The notes: generated by a model from the sequence alone, not told the origin. DNA of 64,000 nucleotides from CADEED01 sp039930985 (GCA_039930985.1 JBDTSV010000114.1:12886-76885), one strand, 5' to 3'; positions 54,227-63,622 are shown, counted from the stretch's first letter. A program made the numbers and translations.

Positions 54227-55042
54227 GTGCAAATCGCCGCCTTCTATACGCTTAGCTTCACATTGGCCTGCCTTGCCATGCTGCTTTGGCAGTTGCCGGA
54301 GGGATTTCGCATTGGCGACGTGGCCGCGATGCGAGAGGCCTACCAGCGTGTCGGGCTCGTCTATGGTTTCACGCCCGCGTTGGCCGCGCTCATCGTCGTG
54401 TTCGCGAGCGAGGGTGGTCGCGGCGTAAGGGAACTGCTCGGCCGGATCGTCGTGCTGCGACTTCCCGTGGTGTGGATTCTGGTTGCCCTGGCGGTTCCGT
54501 TGCTGCCGCAATGGTTGGGGGCGTACCTCTGGGCTGAGACTTTCGATGAGGTGGTGCGTTTCCCGATCTTCACGAAATGGTTGAGCAGCTTTCTGATGCT
54601 GGCGTTCATCAACGGACTGTTCAGTGTCGGTGAGGAACTGGGTTGGCGCGGTTTCATGTTGCCGCGTTTGCTTGCCAGAAATGGCTGGTTGAGTGCCGCG
54701 CTTCTGACGGGCTTACTTTGGTCGCTATGGCATTTCCCACTGTGGGGCCAGAGTAACTACGCGCTCACGGGTTCACTGTCACACACCATGCTGGTGCTGC
54801 TGCTGGCTACACTCACGGGCGTGGCCCTGTCCGTGATCATAACCGCCATTTTTCTGCGTACGCGCCAAAGCCTCATCCCCATCATGCTGCTGCACGGCGC
54901 AACCAATGCGAATATGGGTCTCATCTACGAAGGGACGAGTGAACGCGCGCTCACGAACATTCATCTGCTCGCGATCAACACGAGTTTGTTTGTGCTGATT
55001 GCCCTTCTTTTCGTGCTGTGCCTGCGGGCCGCTCGCGACTAG
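54227..55042 (+). CDS. CPBP family intramembrane metalloprotease
   Basis: 271 residues, about eight helices, with the Abi/CPBP motifs GEELGWRGFMLPRLL (EExxxR), LLWSLWHFPLW (FxxxH-like) and HGATNANMG. Family members process prenylated or membrane substrates. The start is a GTG. The 243-bp gap after gyrB (53984-54226) holds a small GCTGC-tttta-GCAG hairpin but nothing I can assign. Confidence 0.85.
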   Translation: MQIAAFYTLSFTLACLAMLLWQLPEGFRIGDVAAMREAYQRVGLVYGFTPALAALIVVFASEGGRGVRELLGRIVVLRLPVVWILVALAVPLLPQWLGAYLWAETFDEVVRFPIFTKWLSSFLMLAFINGLFSVGEELGWRGFMLPRLLARNGWLSAALLTGLLWSLWHFPLWGQSNYALTGSLSHTMLVLLLATLTGVALSVIITAIFLRTRQSLIPIMLLHGATNANMGLIYEGTSERALTNIHLLAINTSLFVLIALLFVLCLRAARD

Positions 55043-55426
55043 ATAGTCAAACCTGCAATAGCTCCAGACGGTCGAATGCGGCTTCGAATCCCGGTCCTTC
55101 CAGCGCTGCGCTTCAATGGACTCATTCCTGCGCGTCCCAGCGACACACCAATTGAGACCAGCGAGTCCGGCTGTCTCACTTGCCGCGCCTAACCCGTTGA
55201 TTGCCAGAGGCGCCGATTCCAACGCACTTGAGATCCAACAGGCTCGAGCTGATTCTAAGGCGCCGCTTTTTCGCTTCGGTCGGAGGAACCGGGGCAGTTC
55301 TGGTCAGTGTGCCGTCGAGGATGCCAACTAGCCAATGATGTGATGAGCCCTAACTAACGTCGCGCATACGCATTTATTGCGCCGGGACTTACACTATTCG
55401 CGGAAAACAAAAACCTCCGAGGGAAT
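55043..55426. other. 384-bp intergenic region
   Basis: No convincing frame. A TTCGAATCCCGGTCC stretch near 55085 recalls the T-arm of a tRNA but no cloverleaf can be built around it. Near the right end, TTACACTATTC (about 55388) could be a -10 for the next gene, which has a GAGGGA ribosome-binding site. Confidence 0.4.
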
Positions 55427-55948
55427 ATGCGCAGTCCAACGGCTTATGCAGCTCTGAGCGCCACGGTGTTGACCGTGGGGGCGTTCCTGGCTCCCGCTGC
55501 ATCTGGCCAGGCGGCAGATGTCGCGCCGAAAGAAATCCCCGTCTATGACACGGCGCTCGCCGACGGCTGGCAGAACTGGAGCTGGGCCAAGGCCGAGCTC
55601 AGCGTCGAGGTCAAAGGCAGCGCCCGAAAACCCATCAAGGTCGAAGCGGGCCCGTGGCAGGCGCTCTATCTGCATCACGATGCCTTCAATACCACGGGCT
55701 TGAAGAAACTGAGCCTGCTGATTCAAGGCTCGGCGCCCGACGGACAGGTACGCATCTTCGCGCTGGCAGAAGGCAAACCGCTCGGTGAGGGCTACCTCGT
55801 CAGTCTGAGCAATACCGGCTGGAAGCTGGTCGAGCAGCCGCTCGCCGTTCTTGGCGCGGAAGACCGGTTGATCGACGGGATCTGGGTACAAAACGTGTCG
55901 GCTGCGGATCTACCCAAGTTCTACGTCACCGAAATCAAGCTGCAATAG
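55427..55948 (+). CDS. secreted protein, probably beta-sandwich (carbohydrate-binding-like)
   Basis: 173 residues: a signal peptide (to about AASGQAAD) and a body with VYDTALADGWQNWSWAKAEL and then alternating strands (WQALYLHHDAF, LKKLSLLIQGSAPDGQVRI, WVQNVSAADLPKFYVTEIKL). The DGWxNWSW opening and strand pattern resemble jelly-roll carbohydrate-binding modules found in glycan-active proteins. The ligand is unknown. 4 bp before the next gene. Confidence 0.65.
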   Translation: MRSPTAYAALSATVLTVGAFLAPAASGQAADVAPKEIPVYDTALADGWQNWSWAKAELSVEVKGSARKPIKVEAGPWQALYLHHDAFNTTGLKKLSLLIQGSAPDGQVRIFALAEGKPLGEGYLVSLSNTGWKLVEQPLAVLGAEDRLIDGIWVQNVSAADLPKFYVTEIKLQ

Positions 55949-55952
55949 GCAG

Positions 55953-57485
55953 ATGACCGCGCGCCACTTCATTCTCTTCGTCGTCCTTGCTTTGAGTGCC
56001 TGGGGGACACCTCACGTCGCTCGAGCCGCCGAGTCCGCTCCCGCCGCGAAAAAGCGCGGTGTCCTGGCGACGATCGAGAGCGCCCGGAAGGCATTGCAGG
56101 CGGGCAGGTTCCAGGAAGGGGCCGACGCCATCGGTGAAGTCATGCAAATGCCGGAGCTTGCCGAGGCTGCGAGCTCGCTGCAGTTCCAGGTTCTGGTTCT
56201 GGGCGCCGCTGCGGATCTTGGCCGCGAGGATTCGCTCGGCGCGCACGAATACATGGCTATGGCCACGGAGTTTCCGCAGGCGACTGCCATTCACTGGCTC
56301 ATGCGCGCGCAATACGCGGCGTGGGTGGATGATTGGGCCGATGCAGCGATCGCCACCACCGCCGTCGCGAAGCGCTGGCCCAAAGCCATCGCCACGGGCG
56401 ACTCCCAGCTGATCAGCAGGGTGGGCTTTCGCGCGAATGACGACGGCAAACACAGGAGCGAGCAGCTCGAACTCCTGAATGCGCTTTTCGCCGCCAATTT
56501 CACGCTCCAGTTGGGCCTCCAGCCGGACGGTCTGTGGCAGGAACTCATAGTTGACGCGCTCGATCGCAACGATCTGCCCCGCGCCCGCGAGATCTCCAAA
56601 CGCGTGCAGAACACCGAGACGCTGGTGCAGATGCGCATCGATCGCAGGTTCGATGTGCTCGTCAGGGCGGAGCCGAAAGTTTTCGACATCACTGCGGCGC
56701 TGAACTATCAACGCAAGCTTCTGGCGAAAGCGGTATCGGCAGATCCACGCTCGATGACCGCACGCGTGCAATACGGCTACACACTTCAGGAAGCCGGACG
56801 CTTCGAAGAATTGCTGGCGCTCACCAACGAGGTGATCGCACGCGTGGCTGCGGCGCCCGCCGATTCGCCGCCGTACGACGACGGTGCTGACAAGCTCAAC
56901 TGGATCTACAACCACAAGGCGTCATCGCTTCGGGCAATGGGCCATTGGGAGGACGCGCTGACCGTTCTGGAGGCGGGCAATCACCAACAGGAAAATGGGG
57001 CCATCAACGTGAGCCAGAGGATCAACCTGGGAGCGGCCTACCTGGAGATCGGCCGCGCGCAGAAGGCGCTGGAGGCGCTCGATGGCATCGACTGGGCTCA
57101 CTCACTGAGCCCATACGGCCGTATGCAGCTTCAACATGTCCGCTATTGCGCCTATCTACAGCTCGGCAATACGCGGGAAGCCGATAACGTGCTGGCCTAT
57201 TTGCGCGAACACCACGACGACGCCGAAAGCACGTGGCAGGAGGCAATGATCGATGCCGGTGACCTGGACGGGGCGGCGGCGCTGCTGATTGCGCGTCTGC
57301 ACGATCCCGACCAGCGCTCCGCGGCACTGGGCGAAGTGCAGGACTACAAGCCGTTGCCGCACGCGCCGAAGCGTCCCCAAACGGAAGCACGCTGGGACGC
57401 CTTGATCGCACGCCCCGACGTTGCCGCGGCCATCAACGCCGTCGGGCGCCGCGAGAAGATTCCGCTTTACGCCGTTCACAACTGA
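55953..57485 (+). CDS. secreted TPR-like repeat protein
   Basis: 510 residues with a signal peptide (FILFVVLALSAWGTPHVARA) and a helical solenoid with TPR-like units, for example ARVQYGYTLQEAGRFEELLAL, NHKASSLRAMGHWEDALTVLEAG and RINLGAAYLEIGRAQKALEAL. Probably a periplasmic scaffold or glycan-linked adaptor for the beta-sandwich protein encoded just upstream. No exact family recognised. Confidence 0.68.
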   Translation: MTARHFILFVVLALSAWGTPHVARAAESAPAAKKRGVLATIESARKALQAGRFQEGADAIGEVMQMPELAEAASSLQFQVLVLGAAADLGREDSLGAHEYMAMATEFPQATAIHWLMRAQYAAWVDDWADAAIATTAVAKRWPKAIATGDSQLISRVGFRANDDGKHRSEQLELLNALFAANFTLQLGLQPDGLWQELIVDALDRNDLPRAREISKRVQNTETLVQMRIDRRFDVLVRAEPKVFDITAALNYQRKLLAKAVSADPRSMTARVQYGYTLQEAGRFEELLALTNEVIARVAAAPADSPPYDDGADKLNWIYNHKASSLRAMGHWEDALTVLEAGNHQQENGAINVSQRINLGAAYLEIGRAQKALEALDGIDWAHSLSPYGRMQLQHVRYCAYLQLGNTREADNVLAYLREHHDDAESTWQEAMIDAGDLDGAAALLIARLHDPDQRSAALGEVQDYKPLPHAPKRPQTEARWDALIARPDVAAAINAVGRREKIPLYAVHN

Positions 57486-57489
57486 ATCG

Positions 57490-58449
57490 TCAGCGCACCA
57501 GCAATTCGACGAAGTCGCGCATGAATGCCGCGGCGTCGACTTCAAGCGCAACGCTGGCATTGGCCTTGGCCGCGTCGACCGGCGTCGTGAGTCCATCGGC
57601 CGCCACCTCGACGTGCAACGGCGTCAGCTTGTAAGGCCTGCGCGGAGTCACCAGGTCCACGGCGAGGACGTCGAACAGCGTCGGGTTTTCGCCCTTCCAC
57701 GTATTGGTGTGACGCCAGATGGAGTTCAGTGACGCGAGCGCGTCGTTGAGCGGTGTGCCGCGCGAAAACAGCTGCACGCGCATTTCCGACGTGAGCTTGA
57801 GATCCGCGGTGGAGTCGAGCGGTGCCATCAGCAACGGCACTCCCGAGGTGAACACGGTGCGCGCGGCGGAGGCATTTGACTTGATGTTCCATTCCGGCTC
57901 CGGCTTCGAACCGGCCGCGTATCCACGGTAGATAGAGCCGCCCATGAGTGAAATGGCGCGGATCTTCCTGGCGATGCCGGGCTCCGACCTGAGCAACACG
58001 GCCACATTGGTGAGTTCGCCGACGGCGATGATCGTGACCTCACCTGGATGGCCATTGATTTCCCGGCGCATGAATTCGACGCCACCGGCGTCATGCAGGC
58101 TCGGCGAAGTGAACCCGGAAGCCCACTCGACCTGCTTCATGTACTGCGTGGAACCAGAGAGCCCGGCGTACACCGGCACGCCGGCCCACATGCCGCCGGC
58201 GACCTGCATGAGCTTCGCCGCGAGCCGTGCGCGGGCCACGGCGTCGCCGGAGACGGTGGTGACTCCGAGCAGGCGCAATTCCGGCCGGTGCATGAGAACC
58301 GCGAGCGCGTACGCGTCGTCGATGTCGGTGCCGATGTCGGTATCGAAGATCACAGGTGCCGGTACAAAATTCTCGGCGCCCTGCGCACCGGCCGGCGCGG
58401 CCGCGATGGCAACGAGCAGAGAAAGACAGGCGACTGAAAATGTGCGCAT
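57490..58449 (-). CDS. secreted nucleoside hydrolase
   Basis: 319 residues with a signal peptide and the inosine-uridine nucleoside hydrolase metal site FDTDIGTDIDDAYAL (Asp cluster about 36-45). TIIAVGELTNVAVLLRSEPGIARKI and ISLMGGSIYRG are typical for the family. It hydrolyses the N-glycosidic bond of nucleosides, probably in the periplasm to scavenge bases. Convergent with the TPR gene. Confidence 0.9.
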   Translation of the reverse strand: MRTFSVACLSLLVAIAAAPAGAQGAENFVPAPVIFDTDIGTDIDDAYALAVLMHRPELRLLGVTTVSGDAVARARLAAKLMQVAGGMWAGVPVYAGLSGSTQYMKQVEWASGFTSPSLHDAGGVEFMRREINGHPGEVTIIAVGELTNVAVLLRSEPGIARKIRAISLMGGSIYRGYAAGSKPEPEWNIKSNASAARTVFTSGVPLLMAPLDSTADLKLTSEMRVQLFSRGTPLNDALASLNSIWRHTNTWKGENPTLFDVLAVDLVTPRRPYKLTPLHVEVAADGLTTPVDAAKANASVALEVDAAAFMRDFVELLVR

Positions 58450-58488
58450 CGAGATCCCCGCGGTGAGTACGCGGCAGTATAGGAGTCG

Positions 58489-59475
58489 CTACACCGGTGC
58501 GGATTCCCAAAGGATGCGTGCCTGCGCGGCCACGATGTCCCGACGCTCTTCCGGCCAAAAGAGCTTCGCGTTTTTCAGGCGGCGAACGCCGTGCGAGTTT
58601 CCAAAACTTTGGTCGAGATAATCTGCGTTGGCCTCATCAAAGATCGTGTCGTCGATGCCCCAGACGATACGGACCGGCATTCGGCTCTCGCGTTGAGTGC
58701 TTTGAACTCCGTTCAGAGCGTTCCTTCCTAGTGCTAATGCGTAGGATTGGAGCCAGGATTTACGCTCTGGTGAATCAATAAGCGGCTGAAAGTATATTCG
58801 CAGGGCTTCATTCGTCGGGTGAGAGCGATCCGCGTAGCACAGGCCGCCAATCCCCTGGTCCGATCGCGCGCGCTCGGGATCGGCATACCAAGGCACCAGC
58901 CACTCGTCGACGAATCGCCCTTGCCGCGCCAGTTCGATGACCGGGCGCATCGCCGCCGGTGGACTCTGAATTTCAGTATCGCCGTTGGTGAGCAGCAGGC
59001 TTCGAACGCGTTCTGGATGCCGCACCGCGAACAACTGCGCGACCGCACCACCGCTGTCATTGGCGATGAAATCCGCGCGCGCAATTCCAAGGCTGTCGAG
59101 CAACGACGCAAGCATCGACACCTGGGATTCTGGTCCGAGATCCAGACCGGCCGCGGCGCGCGACTGGCCCATACCGAGAAAATCCGGGGCGATGCAGCGC
59201 GCGTACGGCGAGAGCATCTCGATGACGCCACGCCATTGAAATCCATTGAGCGGAAAGCCATGCAACAGCAACACCGCCCGTCCATTGCCGTGCGACACAT
59301 GGGCAACGTCCCCGAACGGCGTGCGCACAAAGCTTCGTAGTGCGGTGAAGCGTGCCGCATCGAGGGTTTCGTGTGTCACCGGTTCCGTGCTGCGTACGGC
59401 GCACGCCGCCAGCCCCTGTGCAGCTACGAGCGCGCCCGCGTAGGCGAGGAAGGCCCTGCGATGGATGTTTGTCAT
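58489..59475 (-). CDS. alpha/beta hydrolase lipoprotein (Asp nucleophile)
   Basis: 328 residues. N-terminus has HRRAFLAYAG (twin-arginine-like) and a lipobox GLAAC, so an exported lipoprotein. HGFPLNGFQWRGV is the oxyanion region; the nucleophile elbow reads ANDSGGAV, with Asp in the nucleophile position as in haloalkane dehalogenases and epoxide hydrolases. Acid and His regions: VWGIDDTIFDE and the C-terminal block. Substrate unknown. Confidence 0.82.
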   Translation of the reverse strand: MTNIHRRAFLAYAGALVAAQGLAACAVRSTEPVTHETLDAARFTALRSFVRTPFGDVAHVSHGNGRAVLLLHGFPLNGFQWRGVIEMLSPYARCIAPDFLGMGQSRAAAGLDLGPESQVSMLASLLDSLGIARADFIANDSGGAVAQLFAVRHPERVRSLLLTNGDTEIQSPPAAMRPVIELARQGRFVDEWLVPWYADPERARSDQGIGGLCYADRSHPTNEALRIYFQPLIDSPERKSWLQSYALALGRNALNGVQSTQRESRMPVRIVWGIDDTIFDEANADYLDQSFGNSHGVRRLKNAKLFWPEERRDIVAAQARILWESAPV

Positions 59476-59622
59476 GGAGCGCAGTGGGCCATGGGCGGCA
59501 AGCCACGGCTGTCGAAATCTTTAGTGATCGACTCGCTAAAGATCTCGACAGCGTGAATGGCGCAGGCGTGGCGAAGTATTGCGGCGCCAATCGCGGCGTC
59601 GGCAAACAATCAGGGAACCACA

Positions 59623-60725
59623 ATGCAAACGCGCGCATTGATCGGCAGATTCATCGTCAGCGCTGTCCTCGCGTCGGCACACCGGCGGCAAACGCGTCCG
59701 ATCATCTCGACACCGCGGCGGTGATCGCCGATCCCTCCGGCGATATCGGCGACCTCTACGCGTGGTCTCACGACGGACGATTGAATCTCGTGATGACTAT
59801 CGTCGGCGGCAAGTTTTCCGATCACGTCCGCTACTCGTTTCACATCGACAGCGGCAAGTCCGTCGGCAAGACCGACGCCACGATCGACTTCGAGTGCGAC
59901 TTCGAGTCGGCGTTCGCACCGCAATGCCGCCTGGGCGATGTCGAGCGGGCGCGCGGCGATGCCGGCAGCCCGTCGGGACTCATGAGTGAGCAAGGCCGCT
60001 TTCGCGTTTTCGCGGGCGTTCGCGACGATCCGTTTTACGACAATGTGCGCGGCACACGCGCCGCGTTGAACGTGGCGGGCGCGGTTCTGACGGCTGGCGT
60101 GGCACGGGATGGTGCTGGTTGCCCGCGCTTCACCCGGGCGACGGTCGCGAGAATCCTCGACGAATGGCAACACTCCGACGGTCACGCTGGAGCGAACCTT
60201 CTCGCGGGCTGGAAAATCGCGGCGTTGGTGATTTCCGTGGATCTTAAGGCCGTGAACCACGGAGGACCATTGTTAGGCGTGTGGGGCACAACGTCGGTAC
60301 GCGCGGCGCCACCGAACCACCCGCCGCGTACCGGATGGGCTGATTTCGAGGCGGACATCGCCGCGACACTGGCAATCTATGACGCGTTTGATGGCGTCTG
60401 CGGCAACCAATGGCTGGCAGTGCAAAACGCGACGCCGGCAACGCGATATTCTGAGCTCGCGCAACTCTTGGCGGATGACCGCCTCTGGGTGAACAGCACC
60501 GCGAAGAGCTGTCATCAATATCTGGCCGCCGAATATCATCACGCTGGTGCAGCGAATCATGACTGTGGCGGCCGCACCCCAAACTACGATGCCGTTGACG
60601 TGTTCCATTCACTGCTGGTTCGTGGTCACACCAGCGGAGTGAGCGACGGCGTGGATGCCGACGATCGGGTGCATTCGGACACGCAGTTTCCGTTTCTTGC
60701 CAGTCCGCCGACTCCGCCCCTCTGA
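59623..60725 (+). pseudogene. DUF4331 family protein, frameshifted at the signal peptide
   Basis: ATG 59623 follows an AGGGAACC ribosome-binding site and starts a signal peptide (MQTRALIGRFIVSAVLASA) that hits a stop soon after. The DUF4331 domain is open one frame lower to 60725, beginning ANASDHLDTAAVIADPSGDIGD and continuing through DLYAWSHDGRLN and SDHVRYSFHI. Adding one base at 59671-59681 joins the two into a normal secreted protein. Either a real inactivation or a sequencing error. DUF4331 proteins are secreted and of unknown function. Confidence 0.75.
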
Positions 60726-60753
60726 GGATGTGTGCCACGGGGTTGGGGTCACA

Positions 60754-61521
60754 TCAGGACGATGTCCCCAACCTCGGAGCAGCCGCTCCCAAGCTGACGG
60801 CGCACACCAACGCTTCATTGAAAACAAAGCCGAGTGCGGTCATGAGTCCCTGTTGGTCGAGACCGGAGGTCGACACGGCTTCACCGAGCGGAGCTCCGAC
60901 GGCGAGCGCGGATAGATAAGAGAAGAGACGGGGCTCAAGGGCGCGGACCTCGAGACCATAGGCTCGCGCACGGACCAACCCGGATTCTCCGGGCATAGTT
61001 TGATCCACTGGCGGCGCATTCTCGGTTTGGTTCGCGGACCAGATGGTGAAGATGGGGAAGTCGGATGCCTGCAGGCTAAGCGACGGCTGGAGCGTGAAAA
61101 CCAGATGCTCGAGCTGCTCGGGAGCGAAGTGCGCGAGCACGTCAGCACCGACCGACGCCTGCACCGGTGCCACCGACGCCAGCTCGCGCGACCACTCGAG
61201 GCGGGCGAGATCCGCGAGCCAGGCGTAGTCGCTGCCGTGCAGGTGCTCCAGAAGAAACGCGCTGAAGTCACGCCCCACCCAGTGAAGATCGCCGCTGCGC
61301 GATGGAAAGCGTTGCCGGTAGAGGAACGCGAGCTGGCGGAAATACTCATCGCCGACGCGCCTGCGCAGCACTGGAAAACTGCCCTCGAGCGCGCTGCGGA
61401 ATGTGACGATCGCATTGTTGCGGTAGATGGCGAGATTCTCGGGCGGCAATACATTGCAAGCGGCCGCCGGATCACGCAGCGCGGCCGCGAATGATGTCTG
61501 CAGCTCACGCAGCGAGGCCAC
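60754..61521 (-). CDS. bufC: DUF2063 (HvfC/BufC-like) partner protein
   Basis: 255 residues with the N-terminal DUF2063 domain: LRELQTSFAAALRDP, then LAIYRNNAIVTFRSALEGSFPVLRRRVG and FRQLAFLYRQRFPSRSGDLHWVG. Such proteins pair with MNIO enzymes and probably present the precursor peptide. It starts within the 3' end of the MNIO gene (17-bp overlap). Last gene of the bufferin-type operon. Confidence 0.85.
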   Translation of the reverse strand: MASLRELQTSFAAALRDPAAACNVLPPENLAIYRNNAIVTFRSALEGSFPVLRRRVGDEYFRQLAFLYRQRFPSRSGDLHWVGRDFSAFLLEHLHGSDYAWLADLARLEWSRELASVAPVQASVGADVLAHFAPEQLEHLVFTLQPSLSLQASDFPIFTIWSANQTENAPPVDQTMPGESGLVRARAYGLEVRALEPRLFSYLSALAVGAPLGEAVSTSGLDQQGLMTALGFVFNEALVCAVSLGAAAPRLGTSS

Positions 61522-62365
61522 GCAGCTCTCCCATGATCAGATCCGCGCGCTGACTTTCCGCCACCAGTGTCGCGAGCGCAGGAATGTTGGTGTCCCATTC
61601 GATGAGAGTCGGCACGGCGCCAAAACGCGCCAGTGCCAGCCGGTAAAGCTGCCACACGTCGTCGCAAACCTGCGATCCGTGATCGTCTATGAGGACGTCT
61701 CCACTGCGCGCGTGACCGGCGAGATGGATCTCGCCAACGCTCCCCACCGGCAGTCCGCAGATGAATGCGCGCGCATCGAGCTTGAGGTTCCGGGAGCTCA
61801 CATAAACATTGTTGACGTCGAGCAGCAGTCCGCAACCGCTGGTTGCCGCCACGGCACTGAGAAACTCCCACTCCTTCAGGTGCGAATGCTCGAAGGTGAC
61901 GTAACTAGAAACGTTTTCCACGAGCAGGCGTACACCGAGGAAATCCTGCGCTTCGCCGACCTGGCGCGCGAGCAGCTCGACGGCTTCAGTGGTGTACGGC
62001 AGTGGCAACAGGTCGTTGAAATGCTCGCCGCCGGCGTGGCCCCAGCAGGCGTGCTCGGAGACGAGGCCGGGCTCGAAGCGCGCGATCGCCCGCTTCACGA
62101 GCTTGAGATGGTCTCGATCGATGCCATCGACCGAACCGAGTCCGAGGCCGACGCCGTGCAGGCTGAGAGGATAGTTAGCACGAGCGCGCTCGAGCGCACG
62201 CGGCGCGGCGCCGCCCTCGTGGAAGTAGTTTTCGGTGTGCGCTTCGATCCAGCCTACCGCTGGACGCTCGGCAACGAGAGCGTCGTGATGAACGGACCTG
62301 AGGCCGATCCCGGCGCGTGCCGGAACCGGCCCCAGCGGCACACCTCGTGAATCGAGGCGCGTCAT
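61505..62365 (-). CDS. bufB: MNIO (DUF692) peptide-modifying oxidase, BufB-like
   Basis: 286 residues with a TIM-barrel and the iron ligands of the multinuclear non-haem iron oxidative family: VGWIEAHTENYF, LSLHGVGLGLG, SEHACWG, LLVENVSSYV, LLLDVNNVYV, EIHLAGH and DDHGSQV. Such enzymes modify cysteines of RiPP precursors. 6 bp after the DUF2282 precursor gene and overlapping the DUF2063 gene. Confidence 0.9.
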   Translation of the reverse strand: MTRLDSRGVPLGPVPARAGIGLRSVHHDALVAERPAVGWIEAHTENYFHEGGAAPRALERARANYPLSLHGVGLGLGSVDGIDRDHLKLVKRAIARFEPGLVSEHACWGHAGGEHFNDLLPLPYTTEAVELLARQVGEAQDFLGVRLLVENVSSYVTFEHSHLKEWEFLSAVAATSGCGLLLDVNNVYVSSRNLKLDARAFICGLPVGSVGEIHLAGHARSGDVLIDDHGSQVCDDVWQLYRLALARFGAVPTLIEWDTNIPALATLVAESQRADLIMGELRGLAA

Positions 62366-62371
62366 GGGCCG

Positions 62372-62632
62372 TTACATGGCCTTCTTTTCCATCGACACTT
62401 TGCCGCCCATCTTTTCGCACTCGCCTTTCGGCACGTACTTCCAGTCGTCAGGGCTCTTGTCGACCTTGGACTGTCCCGCGCACGAATGCGCCTTGGCGGC
62501 GCAGTCGTTCTTGCCGGCCTCGGCGATGCCAAGGCACTTTTCCTTGGCGGCATCGGCGGCGGAAACACTGGCGCTGCCGAGCGCCAGCAGGCTGCCGACG
62601 GCCGAAGCGATGGCGATGGTCTTCAGGTTCAT
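62372..62632 (-). CDS. bufA: DUF2282 bufferin-type RiPP precursor
   Basis: 86 residues: a signal peptide (MNLKTIAIASAVGSLLALGS to about SAADA) and a core with four cysteines in EKCLGIAEAGKNDCAAKAHSC and KGECEKMGG. Known BufA1 peptides are exported, their cysteines are converted by MNIO enzymes and they bind copper. Good ribosome-binding site CGGAGAAG before ATG 62632. First gene of the operon. Confidence 0.88.
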   Translation of the reverse strand: MNLKTIAIASAVGSLLALGSASVSAADAAKEKCLGIAEAGKNDCAAKAHSCAGQSKVDKSPDDWKYVPKGECEKMGGKVSMEKKAM

Positions 62633-62876
62633 GAGTCTTCTCCGGAGTGGTTGTCTTGAGATTAGCGATCAATCGGGTACCAAGACCCGGGCAACAGGCG
62701 CTTTATTTCGAATGCTCGCGCGGAAACCGCAGGTATGTTCCTCGCCCAGCGCCTTATGGGCAACCATACGTATTTCGGCGACGGTCCCAATCCGGGGCGA
62801 CCCGTGGAAATCCGCTTTTTTTCGCGCTGCGGCAACGCCACTTACCGCACCGTCCCAAACTAGCTATTTTTCTTCG

Positions 62877-62916
62877 AAAGGAATCCCGTGGTGTCCCACA
62901 AGCGGTTCCTTTTTTT
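62877..62916 (+). terminator. hairpin followed by T-run in the bufA-TonB receptor gap
   Basis: AAAGGAA pairs with TTCCTTT around an imperfect inner stem (CCG/CGG and GTGG/CCAC) and is followed by seven T. It reads as a plus-strand terminator although no gene ends there, so it may be an attenuator in the leader of the TonB receptor gene. The 418-bp gap (62633-63050) also has a GTATG/CATAC plus GCCCA/TGGGC hairpin near 62733-62770 and a T7 run at 62816-62822. Confidence 0.45.
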
Positions 62917-63050
62917 CACGCGATTGTTATCCTCCGGCAAGGATGCGTGCGTGGAGACACGCCAGCGTTCAGGGAAACGAACACAACAGCTGCCGCCCTC
63001 GGCGCGCGATCGCCGTGTCACCTGCAGCCAACTCTCTTGCAGGAGGGATC

Positions 63051-63566
63051 ATGTTTTCTCATCGAATTCGCGGCGTCAGCCGCGCGACGGCGTTGCTTTG
63101 CGGATTTTCCGCGGTGGCAGTCAGCTCTCCGTCGATTGCCCAGGAAAAACGCGAAGACGAAAAGGCATTGCAGGAGGTTGTCGTCACCGGCTCGCGCATC
63201 ATTCGCGCCGGCTATGACACGCTCGAGCCCGCCTCGGGCAGCCCGACCGATTCCGTCCAGGTCAACCTGATCTACGAGCGCGGACCGTTCGGCGCGCGCT
63301 GGCAGACTAACTACGTGGGCGCGCAACTCTATAACCGCACCTTCGGCGTCGAGAACCGCGACATCCTCGAGGTCAACAGTGACTACACCCACAACCTGTC
63401 GCTCTACTATCAGCCGACGGACAGCGCCACGGTGCGGCTCGCGGTGACCAACCTGCTGGACGGCAACCCGCCCTTTCCGATCGGCACCGACTCGTTCAAC
63501 GGCAACTATGACTTCCTCGGACGCCGTTACTCGTTGTCAGTCACCTACGATTTCGGCGCCAAGTAG
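63051..63566 (+). pseudogene. TonB-dependent receptor reduced to its two ends (in-frame internal deletion)
   Basis: 171 codons, intact ATG with strong GGAGGG ribosome-binding site. Residues 1-35 are a signal peptide; EVVVTGSRIIRAGYDTLEPAS is the start of a TonB receptor plug; then the frame goes straight to barrel sequence (VNLIYERGPFGARWQTNYV, and the last strand FLGRRYSLSVTYDFGAK). A normal receptor has about 800-1000 residues, so the plug and most of the barrel are missing without a frame change. It cannot be a transporter. Confidence 0.8.
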
Positions 63567-63591
63567 GCTCGACTCTCCGGCACTCACCATC

Positions 63592-63622
63592 AAGGGCTGG
63601 GCTGATACCCGGCCCTTTTTTT
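63592..63622 (+). terminator. rho-independent terminator after the receptor remnant
   Basis: AAGGGCTGGG and CCCGGCCCTT form a 10-bp stem (one G-U pair) with a 6-base loop, followed by a T-run. It ends the receptor-remnant transcript before the next gene. Confidence 0.85.

Noticed and set aside
55078..55105. TTCGAATCCCGGTCC suggests a tRNA remnant or attachment site
   Set aside because: No acceptor stem, no integrase, and no duplicate of the segment was seen.
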